Counted from the stretch's first letter, positions 1 through 10,137 are shown. The stretch: 64,000 nt of DNA from Mesobacillus sp. S13 (GCF_020422885.1 NZ_CP084622.1:2995001-3059000); one strand, 5' to 3'. Program-made: numbers and translations. The notes: generated by a model from the sequence alone, not told the origin.

Positions 1-436
1 TAAAGGTTACCTTCACATGGTTTTGAATGTGTGATTTTTTCTCCAAGGGGTCCATCATGGTGGTCTGGCTGATCGCCCGGTCCCCTCCCCAGATTTCGGT
101 GAGCACTTTCTGGACTTCCTTAAAAACATCTAATTCATTTTGATGCGTGAGCGTGAAGGAAATACCCACTACACAACCTGCAAGCTGTTTGGCATCTACA
201 CTTTCTAAAAGCTCTGCAGAGAGGTTCTCCAATCCTGCCTCAATTGTCATAGTTGCCGACAACAGCCTTGATTCATAGCCTTTTTTGGTGAATGAGATTT
301 CGTATTTACGCGACAACTTGGCAGCATTAATCCAGTCATTTCGGTCAATGACAATAATTTCTCCACTCAAATCCCTGTCGTATATATCGCCTTCGATGAC
401 GACTTTGATATTTTCAAAAGCTGTCGGGTCAAACAA
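1..436 (-). CDS. Hypothetical protein, 3' end outside the window
   Basis: The frame runs from a TTG at 436 to the window edge without a stop (145 codons visible). The TTG is preceded by a strong AAGGAGTGG ribosome site about 6 nt away. The visible part begins MFDPTAFENIKVVIEGD and reads as a soluble mixed alpha/beta protein with no membrane segment, signal peptide or motif I can name. It lies downstream of fhs on the same strand, separated by about 120 bp that contain a long inverted repeat, so it is probably a separate unit. Family not recognised. Confidence 0.75.
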   Translation of the reverse strand, partial: MFDPTAFENIKVVIEGDIYDRDLSGEIIVIDRNDWINAAKLSRKYEISFTKKGYESRLLSATMTIEAGLENLSAELLESVDAKQLAGCVVGISFTLTHQNELDVFKEVQKVLTEIWGGDRAISQTTMMDPLEKKSHIQNHVKVTF

Positions 437-471
437 TGCTTCCACTCCTTTTAAAAACAATAGGAAATATG

Positions 472-549
472 GCCAGCCCAATCTCACAGTGTGTTAGGTT
501 CCATGAAAGTCAATTCCATGTTCACACTATGTCTGAAAGGACTGGCCAT
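472..549 (-). other. Long inverted repeat / structured intergenic element
   Basis: ATGGCCAG at 472-479 is complementary to CTGGCCAT at 542-549. Inside it, AGTGTG faces CACACT, and a CATGGAA direct repeat lies near the loop. The element lies between the fhs stop and the next minus-strand gene. It could be the fhs transcript end, although no T-run follows the outer stem, or a mobile palindromic repeat. Confidence 0.4.
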
Positions 550-560
550 GCAATTTTTAA

Positions 561-2249
561 TTAGAACAATCCAACTGCATTGCCCTCTTCATCAACATCC
601 ATATTCAAAGCTGCCGGCAGCTTTGGCAAACCAGGCATTGTCATGACTTCACCTGTCAACGCTACAATAAATCCGGCACCTACCGAAGGCTTAAGTTCCC
701 TTACGGTAATAGTGAAACCTGACGGCCTTCCAAGTTTTTGCGGATTATCAGAAAGTGAATATTGTGTTTTAGCCATACAGACTGGCAGCACACCCCAGCC
801 GAATCCTTCAAAGTCAATAAGCTGCTTCTTTGCTTTCGGTGAAAACTCGACTCCATCCGCCCCATAAACCTGACGCGCGATAGTCTTGATTTTGTCCTCC
901 AGTGAATCCGACAAGTCATAAAGGTGGGCAAACGTATTTTCGCTTTTTTCAACTACATCAAGAAGTTTCTCTGCAAGCTCCACACCACCGGCGCCTCCCT
1001 TTTCCCAAACTTCCGTCAAGGCAACCGGGATTCCAGCATTTTCACACATTTCTTTCAATGTGTTGGTCTCAAGCTCTGTATCTGTAATGAATCGGTTAAT
1101 GGCAACTACATATGGCAGGCCAAAGCTGGCAATCGTCTCGACATGCTTTTTCAGGTTCGTGAATCCGTCCTTCAATGCTTGCACATTTTCGTTGACCAAT
1201 TCTGTTTTCTTCATTCCGCCATGCATCTTGAGTGCACGGATGGTTGCAACAATGACAACCGCTGACGGATCGATTCCCGCTGTTCTTGCTTTAATATTCA
1301 AGAACTTCTCTGCTCCAAGGTCAGCACCGAACCCTGCTTCCGTAACGACAAAGTCAGCAAGCTTGGACGCAGCCTCGGTCGCGATGACACTGTTGCACCC
1401 ATGTGCGATGTTCGCAAATGGTCCCCCATGGATCAGTGCCGGAGTATGTTCTATGGTCTGAACAAGGTTCGGCTTTACTGCTTCCTTCAATAAAAGAGTC
1501 AAAGCCCCTTCTACTCCCAGATCACCCACAGTGACAGGCTGTTTTTCATAATTATAAGCAACAACCATCTTTGAGAGGCGGAGTTTTAAATCTTTAAGAT
1601 CGCTCGCAAGGCATAGGACAGCCATGATTTCTGATGCAACCGTGATGTCGAAGCCATCTTCACGAGGAACGCCCTGCATAGGCCCGCCCAGTCCGACGAT
1701 AACTTTTCTTAATGCACGGTCATTCAAATCGAGAGCGCGCTTCCAAACGATTCTCCGCTGATCAATGTTCAGTTTGTTTCCCTGCTGCATGTGGTTATCA
1801 ATCAAAGCAGCCAACGCATTATTCGCTGTAGTAATCGCGTGCAGGTCTCCTGTGAAGTGAAGGTTGATATCCTCCATCGGGAGCACCTGCGCGAAACCTC
1901 CGCCTGTTGCACCGCCCTTGATTCCCATAGTAGGTCCTAACGAAGGCTCACGCATGGCAATCATCGTTTTTTTACCAAGCTTGTTCAATGCATCCGCCAA
2001 CCCGACTGTTACAGTAGATTTTCCTTCCCCAGCAGGAGTAGGGTTGATGGCAGTGACAAGAACGACCTTGCCACTCTCCTTTGTTTTCAGTTTCGCCAAA
2101 GCTTCCGAGGACAGCTTCGCTTTATACTTCCCAAACAGCTCAAGATCATCGGTATCCAGGCCAATGGACGCTGCAACATCGACAATCGGTTTCATTATAC
2201 TATCACGAGCAATTTCAATATCTGACTTAACTTGAATATTTGTTCCCAT
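561..2249 (-). CDS. fhs: Formate--tetrahydrofolate ligase
   Basis: This cytosolic enzyme makes 10-formyl-THF from formate, THF and ATP, feeding purine and formyl-Met-tRNA synthesis. At 562 residues it matches the usual 555-560. The phosphate-binding loop [14 protein letters not shown] begins near residue 71, followed by the family block [19 protein letters not shown]. An upstream TTG at 2255 abuts the GGGGGG ribosome site, so the ATG at 2249 is the better start. It is divergent from metA with about 300 bp between them. No riboswitch was recognised upstream. Confidence 0.96.
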   Translation of the reverse strand: MGTNIQVKSDIEIARDSIMKPIVDVAASIGLDTDDLELFGKYKAKLSSEALAKLKTKESGKVVLVTAINPTPAGEGKSTVTVGLADALNKLGKKTMIAMREPSLGPTMGIKGGATGGGFAQVLPMEDINLHFTGDLHAITTANNALAALIDNHMQQGNKLNIDQRRIVWKRALDLNDRALRKVIVGLGGPMQGVPREDGFDITVASEIMAVLCLASDLKDLKLRLSKMVVAYNYEKQPVTVGDLGVEGALTLLLKEAVKPNLVQTIEHTPALIHGGPFANIAHGCNSVIATEAASKLADFVVTEAGFGADLGAEKFLNIKARTAGIDPSAVVIVATIRALKMHGGMKKTELVNENVQALKDGFTNLKKHVETIASFGLPYVVAINRFITDTELETNTLKEMCENAGIPVALTEVWEKGGAGGVELAEKLLDVVEKSENTFAHLYDLSDSLEDKIKTIARQVYGADGVEFSPKAKKQLIDFEGFGWGVLPVCMAKTQYSLSDNPQKLGRPSGFTITVRELKPSVGAGFIVALTGEVMTMPGLPKLPAALNMDVDEEGNAVGLF

Positions 2250-2556
2250 TTCCAATCCCCCCAGATATTCTCTATATGCTTACCATCTTATATTTTACCA
2301 TCAGAGAATTACTATCAGGCAAAAAATATTTATTTGTCATAAAATTTCCTCTTTAGTCAATTGCTCCACAAAAGAATTCAGACTATAATAAAAATTACTG
2401 AATTTAGTTTTAATACACGCTTTTCAACATCTTTGTTGCTTTGACGAATATAAATGCAATTATCATTCAGAAGTCTACATGAAAAGAGTCACGATGGCTT
2501 TATATGGTGGTTACTAGAATATCTAAGATGAATTTTGCTAAAAAGGAGGTTATACA
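2250..2556. other. Divergent intergenic region fhs/metA
   Basis: This AT-rich stretch of about 300 bp lies between two divergent genes and presumably holds both promoters. I looked for the SAM-I (S-box) core that often precedes met genes in Bacilli and did not find it. No convincing terminator or T-box is present either. The only clear signal is the metA ribosome site AAAGGAGGT at 2542-2550. Confidence 0.5.
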
Positions 2557-3465
2557 TTGCCTATTAAAATCCCGCAACACTTGCCAGCGAAGGAAATACT
2601 TGAAAAAGAAAATATTTTCATCATGGATGACAGCCGTGCTGCCAAACAGGATATCCGCCCGTTGAATATCTTGATCCTGAATCTGATGCCCGAAAAGGAA
2701 AAAACAGAGAGACAGCTGCTGAGGCTTCTCGGAAATACGCCACTCCAGGTAAACATAACATTTTTAAAAACCGCTACATATGATCCGAAAAACACATCAC
2801 AATACCACCTTGAAGAGTTTTATCTGACCTTTTCTGAAGTTAAAGAAAAGAAATATGACGGCATGATCATTACCGGTGCCCCAATTGAACTGATGGAATT
2901 TGAGGAAGTACACTATTGGAATGAACTGAAGGAAATCCTCGATTGGACTGAGCGGAATGTCACATCTACACTGCATATATGCTGGGGAGCACAGGCAGCT
3001 TTATATCATCACTTCGGCATCAATAAATATACTCTGCCGAGGAAATGTTCGGGCGTATTCAATCATAGAGTCCTAGACCAAACCGACAAGCTTTTAAGAG
3101 GCTTTGATGATGAATTTTTTGCTCCTCATTCGAGGAATACGGATATAGGCGAAGAAGCGTTGCAAAGCCATCCAGAGCTGAAGCTGCTAGCTTCATCAGA
3201 AGAGGCAGGCGCATTGATTATCGCCAGCAAGGACAGCAGGAAGATCATGATCACCGGCCACCTTGAATATGAAGCTACAACACTTGCAGAAGAATACTTG
3301 CGAGATAAGGAGAAAGGCATCGAAATCGATATGCCAGAGAATTATTTTCCACAGGATAACCCAGAAAAGAGTCCGAACAACCGCTGGAGATCACATGCAC
3401 ATTTGTTCTTTTCCAACTGGCTTAACTATTATGTATATCAAGAAACTCCGTATGAATGGGATTAG
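2557..3465 (+). CDS. metA: Homoserine O-acetyltransferase MetA
   Basis: MetA activates the hydroxyl of L-homoserine with an acyl-CoA, the committed step of methionine synthesis. At 302 residues it is full length. Visible catalytic residues are Cys142 (ICWGAQ), His235 and Glu237 (TGHLEYE). Residue 111 is Glu (GAPIE), the residue reported in the Bacillus cereus enzyme to favour acetyl-CoA, whereas Gly at this position favours succinyl-CoA. The start is TTG at 2557 with AAAGGAGGT 6 nt upstream. The gene is monocistronic with its own terminator. Confidence 0.96.
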   Translation: MPIKIPQHLPAKEILEKENIFIMDDSRAAKQDIRPLNILILNLMPEKEKTERQLLRLLGNTPLQVNITFLKTATYDPKNTSQYHLEEFYLTFSEVKEKKYDGMIITGAPIELMEFEEVHYWNELKEILDWTERNVTSTLHICWGAQAALYHHFGINKYTLPRKCSGVFNHRVLDQTDKLLRGFDDEFFAPHSRNTDIGEEALQSHPELKLLASSEEAGALIIASKDSRKIMITGHLEYEATTLAEEYLRDKEKGIEIDMPENYFPQDNPEKSPNNRWRSHAHLFFSNWLNYYVYQETPYEWD

Positions 3466-3537
3466 AAAAGGCCAAAGCACCAAGGTCAGCCTTGACAAAG
3501 CTTCATGCTTGAAGTGATATTTTAAGTTTTACAAACA

Positions 3538-3579
3538 AAAAGGCATCGACCGAGTCGGTGCCTTTCTCAATTTTTTTAT
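3538..3579 (+). terminator. Rho-independent terminator of metA
   Basis: GGCATCGAC pairs with GTCGGTGCC around a short loop, and a TTTTTTT run follows at 3571. It lies about 75 bp after the metA stop. Confidence 0.85.
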
Positions 3580-3604
3580 AGCAAGAGCTATTTGCTTATC
3601 TCTG

Positions 3605-4297
3605 TTAGCTTTGCTGTGCATAATAAACTTCTTCAAATGGCTGGACGACAACAAAGCCATCACCGCTGAATTTCATCTGGATCGATTCGCCGCTTCCACG
3701 TCCAAGGAAGGTTTTGAACGAGATATCTGTAACAAACTCAGGCTGAAGATTTCCAGACCATGCTACCGTTGCGTTCGGATCTGTATATACTGGGTTATCC
3801 GGACTGACAAGCAGCGTCAGTGGCTCATAATGGGATGTGATTGCCACCATTCCTGTACCCTCAAGGCGGACATTGAACAGACCACCCGACAACATTCCAG
3901 CGACCCTACGCATCAGCTTGATATCCCAGCTGATGGAAGGTTCGAATGCAAGCAGGTCATTTCCGTTTACGAAGATGGCCTCATTTTGCAAATGCAAGAT
4001 CGATATTTTCTTCCCCTGGTCAGCCAAATAGAGCTTTCCATTGCCGTTTGCTTTCATTAACGAGGTGCCTTCACCTGTTAACGCCTTTTTGAACATCTTG
4101 CCGATTCCGTGTTCAAGCACTCCCTCACGCTCAAATTTGATTTGACCGCGATACGAAACCATCGCTCCAGCTTTCGACCATACCTGTCCATTCAGATTGA
4201 TCTCCAGCATTCTCGGTGTCTCCAGTTCAAATAGCCCTTCCCCTTTATCCTCCTGCTTTGTGCTGTTCACAAACTCTTCGATTGAATAACGACTCAT
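3605..4297 (-). CDS. AIM24 family protein
   Basis: This protein of about 230 residues belongs to the TIGR00266/AIM24 family, a TRAP-like beta-sandwich of unclear role in bacteria. It is rich in short beta strands with the family features [17 protein letters not shown] near residue 33 and [12 protein letters not shown] near the end. No membrane segment is seen. Two ATGs are adjacent (4300 and 4297); the second has better spacing to AAGGAGG. It lies about 10 bp downstream of a methyltransferase gene on the same strand and they may be cotranscribed. The role is not established. Confidence 0.88.
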   Translation of the reverse strand: MSRYSIEEFVNSTKQEDKGEGLFELETPRMLEINLNGQVWSKAGAMVSYRGQIKFEREGVLEHGIGKMFKKALTGEGTSLMKANGNGKLYLADQGKKISILHLQNEAIFVNGNDLLAFEPSISWDIKLMRRVAGMLSGGLFNVRLEGTGMVAITSHYEPLTLLVSPDNPVYTDPNATVAWSGNLQPEFVTDISFKTFLGRGSGESIQMKFSGDGFVVVQPFEEVYYAQQS

Positions 4298-4309
4298 CAT
4301 AATGCCTCC

Positions 4310-4993
4310 TTATTTTATAACCTGGAACATGAAAACCCACATAAATGAAAGGGATTGCTGGAGCTCTAAGGGCAAAGAACCGTGCGGAAGCTGCTCTGCC
4401 GCTTTTTTATAAACTCCGAATTCACCTGCTTTTCTCCAGCCATTTTCAAGAGCCAGCTTTTCCAGCTCCCATGGCATGATCGTGTTACAGATTACATCTT
4501 CTCCATATAGTCTCCTGAAGCTGTTCGTCCTTGGTCCTGCAGTTGGACCTAGAATGCCTATGCAGGCATAGCCATTTGGTTTAAGAATACGAGCCATTTC
4601 TTTTAAAGACTCATAGGGGTGATTCGTCCATTCTATTGAATTAATTGCCATAACCGCATCAAAATGGTTATCGGGACTTCCACAATCCGACAGGCTTCCT
4701 TTAGTGAAAGCACCGTTCTCATTTCGAGGGTTCAGCCTGGCCCTTTCCAGCATCTCTTCTGATACATCGATTCCGGTGACTACATAGCCTGCTTCCGCCA
4801 GCTTTTCCGAACCTGTTCCATCTCCGCAGCCCAAATCACAAACCAACGAAGAAGCCGGGACAAATTGCTTGATGAATGGCACTATATCCTTTCGGCTTCC
4901 AGTTTCCCACATTGCCCTGCTTCTCGAATTCCATGTAGAAGCCATGCTGTCCCACTGTTTTTCGGACTCCATTTCCCAATTGAAGGTACTCAT
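4310..4993 (-). CDS. Class I SAM-dependent methyltransferase
   Basis: This is a small-molecule-type methyltransferase of 227 residues. Motif I is LVCDLGCGDGTG near residues 50-61, motif II is VTGIDVSEEML near 72-82, and a post-motif block MAINSIEWTNHP follows. The substrate is unknown. The frame stays open upstream to 5167, but that part would overlap the divergent DUF3892 gene. The ATG at 4993, preceded by an AGGTGAG-type ribosome site, starts the protein in the usual place (MSTFNWEMES). Confidence 0.88.
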   Translation of the reverse strand: MSTFNWEMESEKQWDSMASTWNSRSRAMWETGSRKDIVPFIKQFVPASSLVCDLGCGDGTGSEKLAEAGYVVTGIDVSEEMLERARLNPRNENGAFTKGSLSDCGSPDNHFDAVMAINSIEWTNHPYESLKEMARILKPNGYACIGILGPTAGPRTNSFRRLYGEDVICNTIMPWELEKLALENGWRKAGEFGVYKKAAEQLPHGSLPLELQQSLSFMWVFMFQVIK

Positions 4994-5114
4994 AAGCTCA
5001 CCTGCCTCATTTTTAATTCCAATAATAGTTATTTCGCTATGAAAAAGAGAATTCCTCTTAAGTTTATTTTTGCGAAAAAAGTGCAAGACTAGGAGGATGA
5101 AAGGAGAGATCAAA

Positions 5115-5333
5115 TTGGAAGAAGAACAATTGGTTGCCATACATAAAAATAACGCTGGTGAAATCATCAGTTTCCAGACATCCAGCGGAAGGATTATATC
5201 CTATCGCAAAGCCTTGCAGGAAGCTAACACAGGAACAATTTCAGGAGTGAATATCAATGAAGGTGCAGATGGAACTAATTCTTTGGTTTCAGCAGATGGA
5301 TCCGGTTTTGAGCAATATCCCGATATTTACTAA
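5115..5333 (+). CDS. DUF3892 domain protein
   Basis: This small soluble protein of 72 residues has the DUF3892 pattern: LVAIHKN near the start, then ISFQTSSGRIISYRKAL, then SGVNINEGADGTNSL. The function of the family is unknown. Two alternative starts exist upstream (TTG 5070, ATG 5097). The TTG at 5115 is preferred because AAGGAGAG lies 7 nt upstream and because family members usually begin with an acidic stretch like this one (LEEEQL). A shared terminator separates it from convergent mntR. Confidence 0.85.
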   Translation: MEEEQLVAIHKNNAGEIISFQTSSGRIISYRKALQEANTGTISGVNINEGADGTNSLVSADGSGFEQYPDIY

Positions 5334-5342
5334 GGAATGAAT

Positions 5343-5380
5343 AAAAACACCTGACAGCATGGTCAGGTGTTTATTTTTAT
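5343..5380. terminator. Bidirectional terminator between DUF3892 gene and mntR
   Basis: ACACCTGAC (5347-5355) pairs with GTCAGGTGT (5362-5370), flanked by A-rich and T-rich runs on both sides. It can serve both convergent genes and overlaps the mntR stop. Confidence 0.8.
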
Positions 5381-5799
5381 TCTTCATCATTTTGTTTTTG
5401 GATAGCTCTTAATTCTTGGACACGGGATTGATCTTCTTCAAAGAATTGGACAAGGTCACCAATTCTGTCGATTGCATCCCAGCTTAAATGGTGTTCGATT
5501 CCTTCAACATCATTATAGATATTTTCCTCTTTTACGCCGATCACCTTAAGCAATTGCTCAAGCAGTTCATGGCGATCTACCAGCCTTTTACCTGTTTTAT
5601 ATCCTTTCGGAGTCAGGACAAGCCCCCGATATTTCTCGTAAACCACGAACTGGTCTTTATCCAGCTTCTGGACCATTTTTGTCACTGAGGAGGGATGGAC
5701 CGATAATGCCTCCGCGATATCCACTACCCGGGCATATCCTTTTTGTTCTATTAAAATGAATATTTGTTCTATATAATCTTCCATACTAGGTGTTGGCAT
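5377..5799 (-). CDS. mntR: Manganese transport regulator MntR (DtxR family)
   Basis: MntR is a Mn(II)-activated repressor of manganese uptake genes. It has 140 residues with an N-terminal winged helix ([13 protein letters not shown]) and a C-terminal dimerisation domain. The metal ligands known for B. subtilis MntR are visible: Asp8, Glu11, His77 (RHELLEQ) and the GIEHH block. The ATG is at 5799. topB lies 70 bp downstream on the same strand. Confidence 0.96.
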   Translation of the reverse strand: MPTPSMEDYIEQIFILIEQKGYARVVDIAEALSVHPSSVTKMVQKLDKDQFVVYEKYRGLVLTPKGYKTGKRLVDRHELLEQLLKVIGVKEENIYNDVEGIEHHLSWDAIDRIGDLVQFFEEDQSRVQELRAIQKQNDEE

Positions 5800-5869
5800 C
5801 CCATGACCTCCAATGCTTAAACAATAGCCATATTAAAGTTTACTATAGAAGGACAAGGGTGACAAGGCG

Positions 5870-8047
5870 CTATCCACCTTGATTGACTGGCTGTGCTGCT
5901 ATATCGAATTTCAGCTTGCTGTCCTCTCCATCCCAATATAGCTTGGCGTTAAAGGTTCTATCCTTGCTTTGGAAGCCTTCAATCACATCCGTACTTCCTT
6001 CAGTCAAAAGTTTCTTGATATTTTTCTGGGTTACCGTCTTGCCAAGGATTTGCTTGGAGAGTGTGAAGTTGCATTTTGTTTTCTGATAGTTTGAGCAGCC
6101 ATAGAAAGTCCCTTTGTCCACAACCATGCCATCGCATTTTTTACATTTTCCCAAGTTAGTAGTACGGCGGGAACGTCCCCCCTTCTTCCCAGGTACGAAA
6201 GCATTGGTTAGCTCTTCGGAAAACGTCCAGCCGGAGGACCCTTCCGATGTTTCAGCAACAAGATGTTTGATCATTTTTGAAGTCTGCTCAATGAACTGTT
6301 TGGGAGATGCTTCTCCCTCTCCTATTTGGTGCAGCCTCTGCTCCCATTTTGCAGTCATTTCCGGTGATGCCAGGACTTGTCCGCCCACAGCGGCGACGAG
6401 GATTTTCGCTTTGGCTGTCGCATATACGAGGTTTTTACGGACTTCTATATACGCTCGATCCTTTAGCATCGTAATGATGCCCGCTCTCGTCGCTTCTGTT
6501 CCAAGTCCCTCAGCTTTCATCAGAACCTTTTCTAGTTCCTTGTCTTCAATATGCTTTCCTGCCGTTTTCATAAGGGTAATGAGTTGGCCTTCAGTCAGCC
6601 TCTTTGGTGGCTGTGTCTTGCTTTCCTTGACCTCTGACTTCAATACGGTTCCCGTTTCACCTTGCTGGACAGCAGGAAGCTCGGGTTCTTTGTCTGAGTC
6701 TTTTTGAGGAAGTACTTTTTTCCATCCTTCATCCAGCTGGACTTTCCCCTTGGAAATAAACTCCGCTCTGCCCTCCACTACCGTCTTGATCGTGGTATAT
6801 TCTGCGATGTATGGCCCGTAGTGGGCTGCAATCAGTGTCCTGGCCAGCAAGTCATATAATTTTAGCTCGTCCCCAGAAAGCCTGCTAAGGTTTGGAACTT
6901 GTTCAGTTGGTATGATTGCATAGTGGTCGGTGACCTTTTTTTCATTTACATAGCGCTTGTTATTTTGAATAGATGAATTTGGCAATGGAAAAAGCTGCTG
7001 ATAATCAGGATTAGCTTGAAGTTTATTCAAAATCGCAGAAAATCCCTCTGCTTCTCCGGGGGTTACATACCTGGAATCGGAACGGGGATAAGAAACAATT
7101 CCCCTTTGATATAATCCCTGTAAAATGTCCAACGTCTTTTTCGGCGACATTTTAAATCGTCGATTCGCTTCGGCCTGAATCGCTGAAAGATTATAGAACA
7201 GCGGCGGCAGAAATTCTTTTTTCTCAGAGATAACTTCTGCGGCTTCTGCAGATTTCCCATCGCAGAAAGCAGCTATTTTCTCAGCCATCTCTTTTGTCTT
7301 GATCCGTGAATCTCCGTCTTTTTCCCATTTGCCACTGTAATTCTTGCCATTGATATTGAATTTTGCAAGCACTTCCCAAAAAGGTTCCGATACGAAGTTT
7401 TCAATTTCCAGCTCGCGTTTAACAATTAATGCGAGAGTAGGAGTCTGTACCCTCCCGACTGAAAAAACATCGGAATAGCCTTTTTTTTGAAGAAGAAGAG
7501 TGTACAGCCTCGATGCATTCATGCCGACAACCCAGTCAGCACAAGCACGGGTGTAGGCTTCAAAATACAAATTCTTCGTATCTGCCTCATCCAAAAGGTT
7601 TTGGAAGCCTTCCTTAATCGCTTTTGGAGTCAGCGAGGAGATCCACAATCTCTTCATTGGCTTCGTGCAGTTGGCCAGACGGAGGATATTCCTGATGATC
7701 AGTTCACCTTCGCGCCCGGCATCGCCTGCGTGAATGATTTCAGACACCTGCGGATCGGTGGCGAGCTTTTTTATGATTTGGAATTGCTTTGCTTTCGACT
7801 TGACCACTTCATACTTGAAGTTTTCTGGGATGATTGGCAGTGTACCAAGCGACCATTTTTTCCATGACGGATTGTAATGCTCTGGGGCCGACAATTCCGT
7901 TAAATGGCCAATTGCCCATGATACGTATGCACCTTCAGGAAATATTTCATTAGGAAGTATCTCGATGAATCCTTCTCTTTTTTTCATTTTAAATACGGAG
8001 GCCAGCGTTCTGCCCTGGTCAGGCTTTTCCGCAACAATCAATTTCAT
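5870..8047 (-). CDS. topB: DNA topoisomerase III
   Basis: This type IA topoisomerase decatenates DNA and resolves recombination intermediates. It has 725 residues. The N-terminal Toprim domain starts MKLIVAEKPDQGRTLASVFK and carries HAGDAGREGELI near 106-117. The catalytic tyrosine is Tyr320 in SYPRSDSRY. A C-terminal zinc ribbon (CKKC ... GCSNYQKTKC) lies near residues 635-665. The start ATG at 8047 has AGGAGGAAATT upstream. No clear terminator was seen between its stop and the mntR start. Confidence 0.96.
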   Translation of the reverse strand: MKLIVAEKPDQGRTLASVFKMKKREGFIEILPNEIFPEGAYVSWAIGHLTELSAPEHYNPSWKKWSLGTLPIIPENFKYEVVKSKAKQFQIIKKLATDPQVSEIIHAGDAGREGELIIRNILRLANCTKPMKRLWISSLTPKAIKEGFQNLLDEADTKNLYFEAYTRACADWVVGMNASRLYTLLLQKKGYSDVFSVGRVQTPTLALIVKRELEIENFVSEPFWEVLAKFNINGKNYSGKWEKDGDSRIKTKEMAEKIAAFCDGKSAEAAEVISEKKEFLPPLFYNLSAIQAEANRRFKMSPKKTLDILQGLYQRGIVSYPRSDSRYVTPGEAEGFSAILNKLQANPDYQQLFPLPNSSIQNNKRYVNEKKVTDHYAIIPTEQVPNLSRLSGDELKLYDLLARTLIAAHYGPYIAEYTTIKTVVEGRAEFISKGKVQLDEGWKKVLPQKDSDKEPELPAVQQGETGTVLKSEVKESKTQPPKRLTEGQLITLMKTAGKHIEDKELEKVLMKAEGLGTEATRAGIITMLKDRAYIEVRKNLVYATAKAKILVAAVGGQVLASPEMTAKWEQRLHQIGEGEASPKQFIEQTSKMIKHLVAETSEGSSGWTFSEELTNAFVPGKKGGRSRRTTNLGKCKKCDGMVVDKGTFYGCSNYQKTKCNFTLSKQILGKTVTQKNIKKLLTEGSTDVIEGFQSKDRTFNAKLYWDGEDSKLKFDIAAQPVNQGG

Positions 8048-8172
8048 AATTTCCTCCTGAAAAACTTTTATATGCGTGCTTTTTAAGCTTCGTCCTCTAT
8101 TTTATCTTTTTTTCGACAAAAGCGTAAAGGACTTTTATTGCAGTGTGTCTGCATGAGCCTGTATTTTAACTA

Positions 8173-8212
8173 GTAAAAAATAAACAGGCAGCTGAATGGA
8201 TCAGCTGCCTTT
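8173..8212 (-). terminator. Terminator of the 95-aa hypothetical gene
   Basis: AGGCAGCTG (8186-8194) pairs with CAGCTGCCT (8202-8210). On the minus strand the stem is followed by GTTTATTTTTT. Confidence 0.8.
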
Positions 8213-8218
8213 AAGATG

Positions 8219-8506
8219 TTATTCCTCAAATGGTTCGACTATGTTGTTGTCATTGATGTACCAACGGTTCCTGTTAACCACTGCCGAAACGGTTAAAATC
8301 AGCGAAGGAACCTTTTCGATCCGGACCACGATTGCTCCGACCAGCTTCTGGAATATCACGAATGACTCTCCATGGCTGAATGCTGCCCACTGGGGACCCA
8401 TAATCGCAATGGAACGGATGATTTCTTCCTTTTCTGCTTGTTCAAGTGAAAGATGCTGAGAAAAAATGATGATCCAATCCTCATCACCTATCGAAAAGCG
8501 GTACAT
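8219..8506 (-). CDS. Hypothetical protein (95 aa)
   Basis: Not recognised. The product is an acidic, mostly beta-predicted soluble protein starting MYRFSIGDEDWIIIFSQHLS, with two hydrophobic strands (GAIVVRIEKVPSLILTVSAVV). It has no signal peptide or metal motif. The ATG at 8506 follows AAGGGTGAGG. It has its own terminator and lies 60 bp after the HD-GYP gene on the same strand, so it may be read from that promoter. Confidence 0.7.
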   Translation of the reverse strand: MYRFSIGDEDWIIIFSQHLSLEQAEKEEIIRSIAIMGPQWAAFSHGESFVIFQKLVGAIVVRIEKVPSLILTVSAVVNRNRWYINDNNIVEPFEE

Positions 8507-8566
8507 GCCCTCACCCTTTTAATTCATCATCATTGACTAATAAAAGATATGAAGTGCATTTGCAGA

Positions 8567-9553
8567 TTATACCCCTACGATTGAATCATTTAATACTCTC
8601 GAAATCCTCAAGCCGCGATTAAGTCGGAGGTCAACGAGTGTATCTCCCGTTTTAATCAGTGCCCTTAACGGTTCGAATGGGTCAACCATCAGGATTGTAC
8701 CTTCTTCACCATCGCTAAGGAGAACACGTCTTCCGACAAGGCTGTCCATGATCCTGAATAGGAAAACGAGCATGATCTTCGGATCGAATTTTCCGAATAC
8801 ATCGTTTTGCATCTGAGAAATAACAATATGGAAAGGTTCCGCCTGATGATAGACCCTTGAAGATGACATTGCATGGTACACATCAGCAATGGCAACGATT
8901 TTTGCAAGCTCGTCTATCTTTTCGCTGCGAAGGCTGAACGGATAGCCTCCACCATCCTCGCGCTCATGGTGCTGCAGAGCAATCAGGGCAACTCTTTCGT
9001 TTAACTCAGGAATATCCTTCAACATCCGGTATCCATACACGGTATGGCGTTTCATTTCGTTGTATTCTTCCTGTGTCAGCCTGCCTGGCTTGTTCAAGAT
9101 ATTGGCAGGGATACGAGCTTTCCCTATATCATGAAGTGTAGCTCCCAGGGCAAGGTCATGCAAATCTGATTGGTCCAAATTCAGCCATTTCCCGATCAAT
9201 GTAGAGATGATGCCAACACAGACTGTGTGCCTGTAGGTATACTCATCCTGAGCCTTCAACTCGTAAAAAAGGTGATAGATATGGGGGATTTCCGCTGCCT
9301 GTCTGATGACGGGAATGATCTCATTCCTGATTTCACTAACAGGAACAACTCCTGTCTTTGCCACGATATCGAAAATCTCTTCCATTTGCATGGAGGCATC
9401 ATCGATTTTCTTAGAAATATAATCAAGTTTTTTAATTACTGCAGTCTGAGGTGTGTGGTCCTGAACGGCATTGCCATTCCTGATTGTATCCAATAATGCA
9501 TCAATTTGATGATCAGTCAAGGACGTCAACGTGGATGGAGTGGTCTTCTTCAT
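8567..9553 (-). CDS. HD-GYP domain phosphodiesterase-like protein
   Basis: The protein has 328 residues. The HD pair is His141-Asp142 in LHDIGKARIP, and the HHE...GYP signature lies at 195-204 (HHEREDGGGYP). The N-terminal 100 residues are helical without a recognised sensor domain, and the last 60 residues form a small beta region. Some HD-GYP proteins hydrolyse cyclic di-GMP; activity here is inferred only. The ATG at 9553 is preceded by GAGGAGGG. Confidence 0.88.
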   Translation of the reverse strand: MKKTTPSTLTSLTDHQIDALLDTIRNGNAVQDHTPQTAVIKKLDYISKKIDDASMQMEEIFDIVAKTGVVPVSEIRNEIIPVIRQAAEIPHIYHLFYELKAQDEYTYRHTVCVGIISTLIGKWLNLDQSDLHDLALGATLHDIGKARIPANILNKPGRLTQEEYNEMKRHTVYGYRMLKDIPELNERVALIALQHHEREDGGGYPFSLRSEKIDELAKIVAIADVYHAMSSSRVYHQAEPFHIVISQMQNDVFGKFDPKIMLVFLFRIMDSLVGRRVLLSDGEEGTILMVDPFEPLRALIKTGDTLVDLRLNRGLRISRVLNDSIVGV

Positions 9554-9745
9554 TCGTACCCTCCTCTTAGTTAAGAGTAGACTTCTAGATTAGAATTTTT
9601 CACTCTTTTGTCAGGCTTAGATAGAATATTAATAAGAAAATAATAACAAATTTTTCCGAAAATAGGAACTAAAGCTGGGGGAATTTCAATTTATTTTAAA
9701 TTAACTTAATTTTAAGATTATTTAGTTTGTAATACGCTTACATTC

Positions 9746-9894
9746 TTGACTGAATCCTTTCCCATATTGTATATTTAAGACATCATTTAATAGATTATAT
9801 TTGCCGTGTCAAACTGCAGCTGTATCCATTAGATGATAATATTCAACTTTGGCACATATTTTGTGTCACGAAAGACATGGGAGGAAAGTTTAAC
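9746..9894 (+). promoter_or_regulatory. cspD promoter and long 5' leader
   Basis: TTGACT (9746-9751) and TATATT (9770-9775) form a sigma-A-like promoter with an 18-bp spacer. Transcription would start near 9782, leaving a leader of about 110 nt before the ATG, as is typical of cold-shock protein mRNAs. Upstream, 9554-9745 is very AT-rich and shows nothing else recognisable. Confidence 0.6.
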
Positions 9895-10095
9895 ATGCAA
9901 AACGGTAAAGTAAAATGGTTCAACAATGAAAAAGGTTTTGGTTTCATCGAAGTAGAAGGCGGAGACGATGTATTCGTTCACTTCTCAGCAATCCAGGGTG
10001 ACGGATATAAGTCATTAGAAGAAGGTCAGGAAGTTTCTTTCGAAATCGTCGAAGGAAATCGCGGACCACAAGCTGCTAACGTAGTAAAACTATAA
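9895..10095 (+). CDS. cspD: Cold-shock protein CspD
   Basis: This is a single cold-shock domain of 66 residues, an RNA/ssDNA chaperone. RNP1 (KGFGFIEV) and RNP2 (VFVHF) are intact. From memory it resembles B. subtilis CspD ([14 protein letters not shown] start, ANVVKL end) more closely than CspB or CspC. An in-frame ATG at 9877 lies before the GGGAGGAAAG ribosome site, so the ATG at 9895 is the start. It is followed directly by a strong terminator. Confidence 0.96.
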   Translation: MQNGKVKWFNNEKGFGFIEVEGGDDVFVHFSAIQGDGYKSLEEGQEVSFEIVEGNRGPQAANVVKL

Positions 10096-10106
10096 TTTTA
10101 AAAAGT

Positions 10107-10137
10107 TGAAGGCTGGCGCGTGGCGCCAGCCTTTTTT
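10107..10137 (+). terminator. cspD terminator
   Basis: AAGGCTGGCGC pairs with GCGCCAGCCTT and is followed by TTTTTT. Confidence 0.9.

Noticed and set aside
2250..2556. SAM-I (S-box) riboswitch before metA
   Set aside because: The expected conserved core and terminator/antiterminator pair are absent from the 300 bp upstream of metA.
4994..5167. N-terminal extension of the methyltransferase
   Set aside because: It would overlap the divergent DUF3892 gene, has no ribosome site at its start and does not look like the family. The ATG at 4993 is better.
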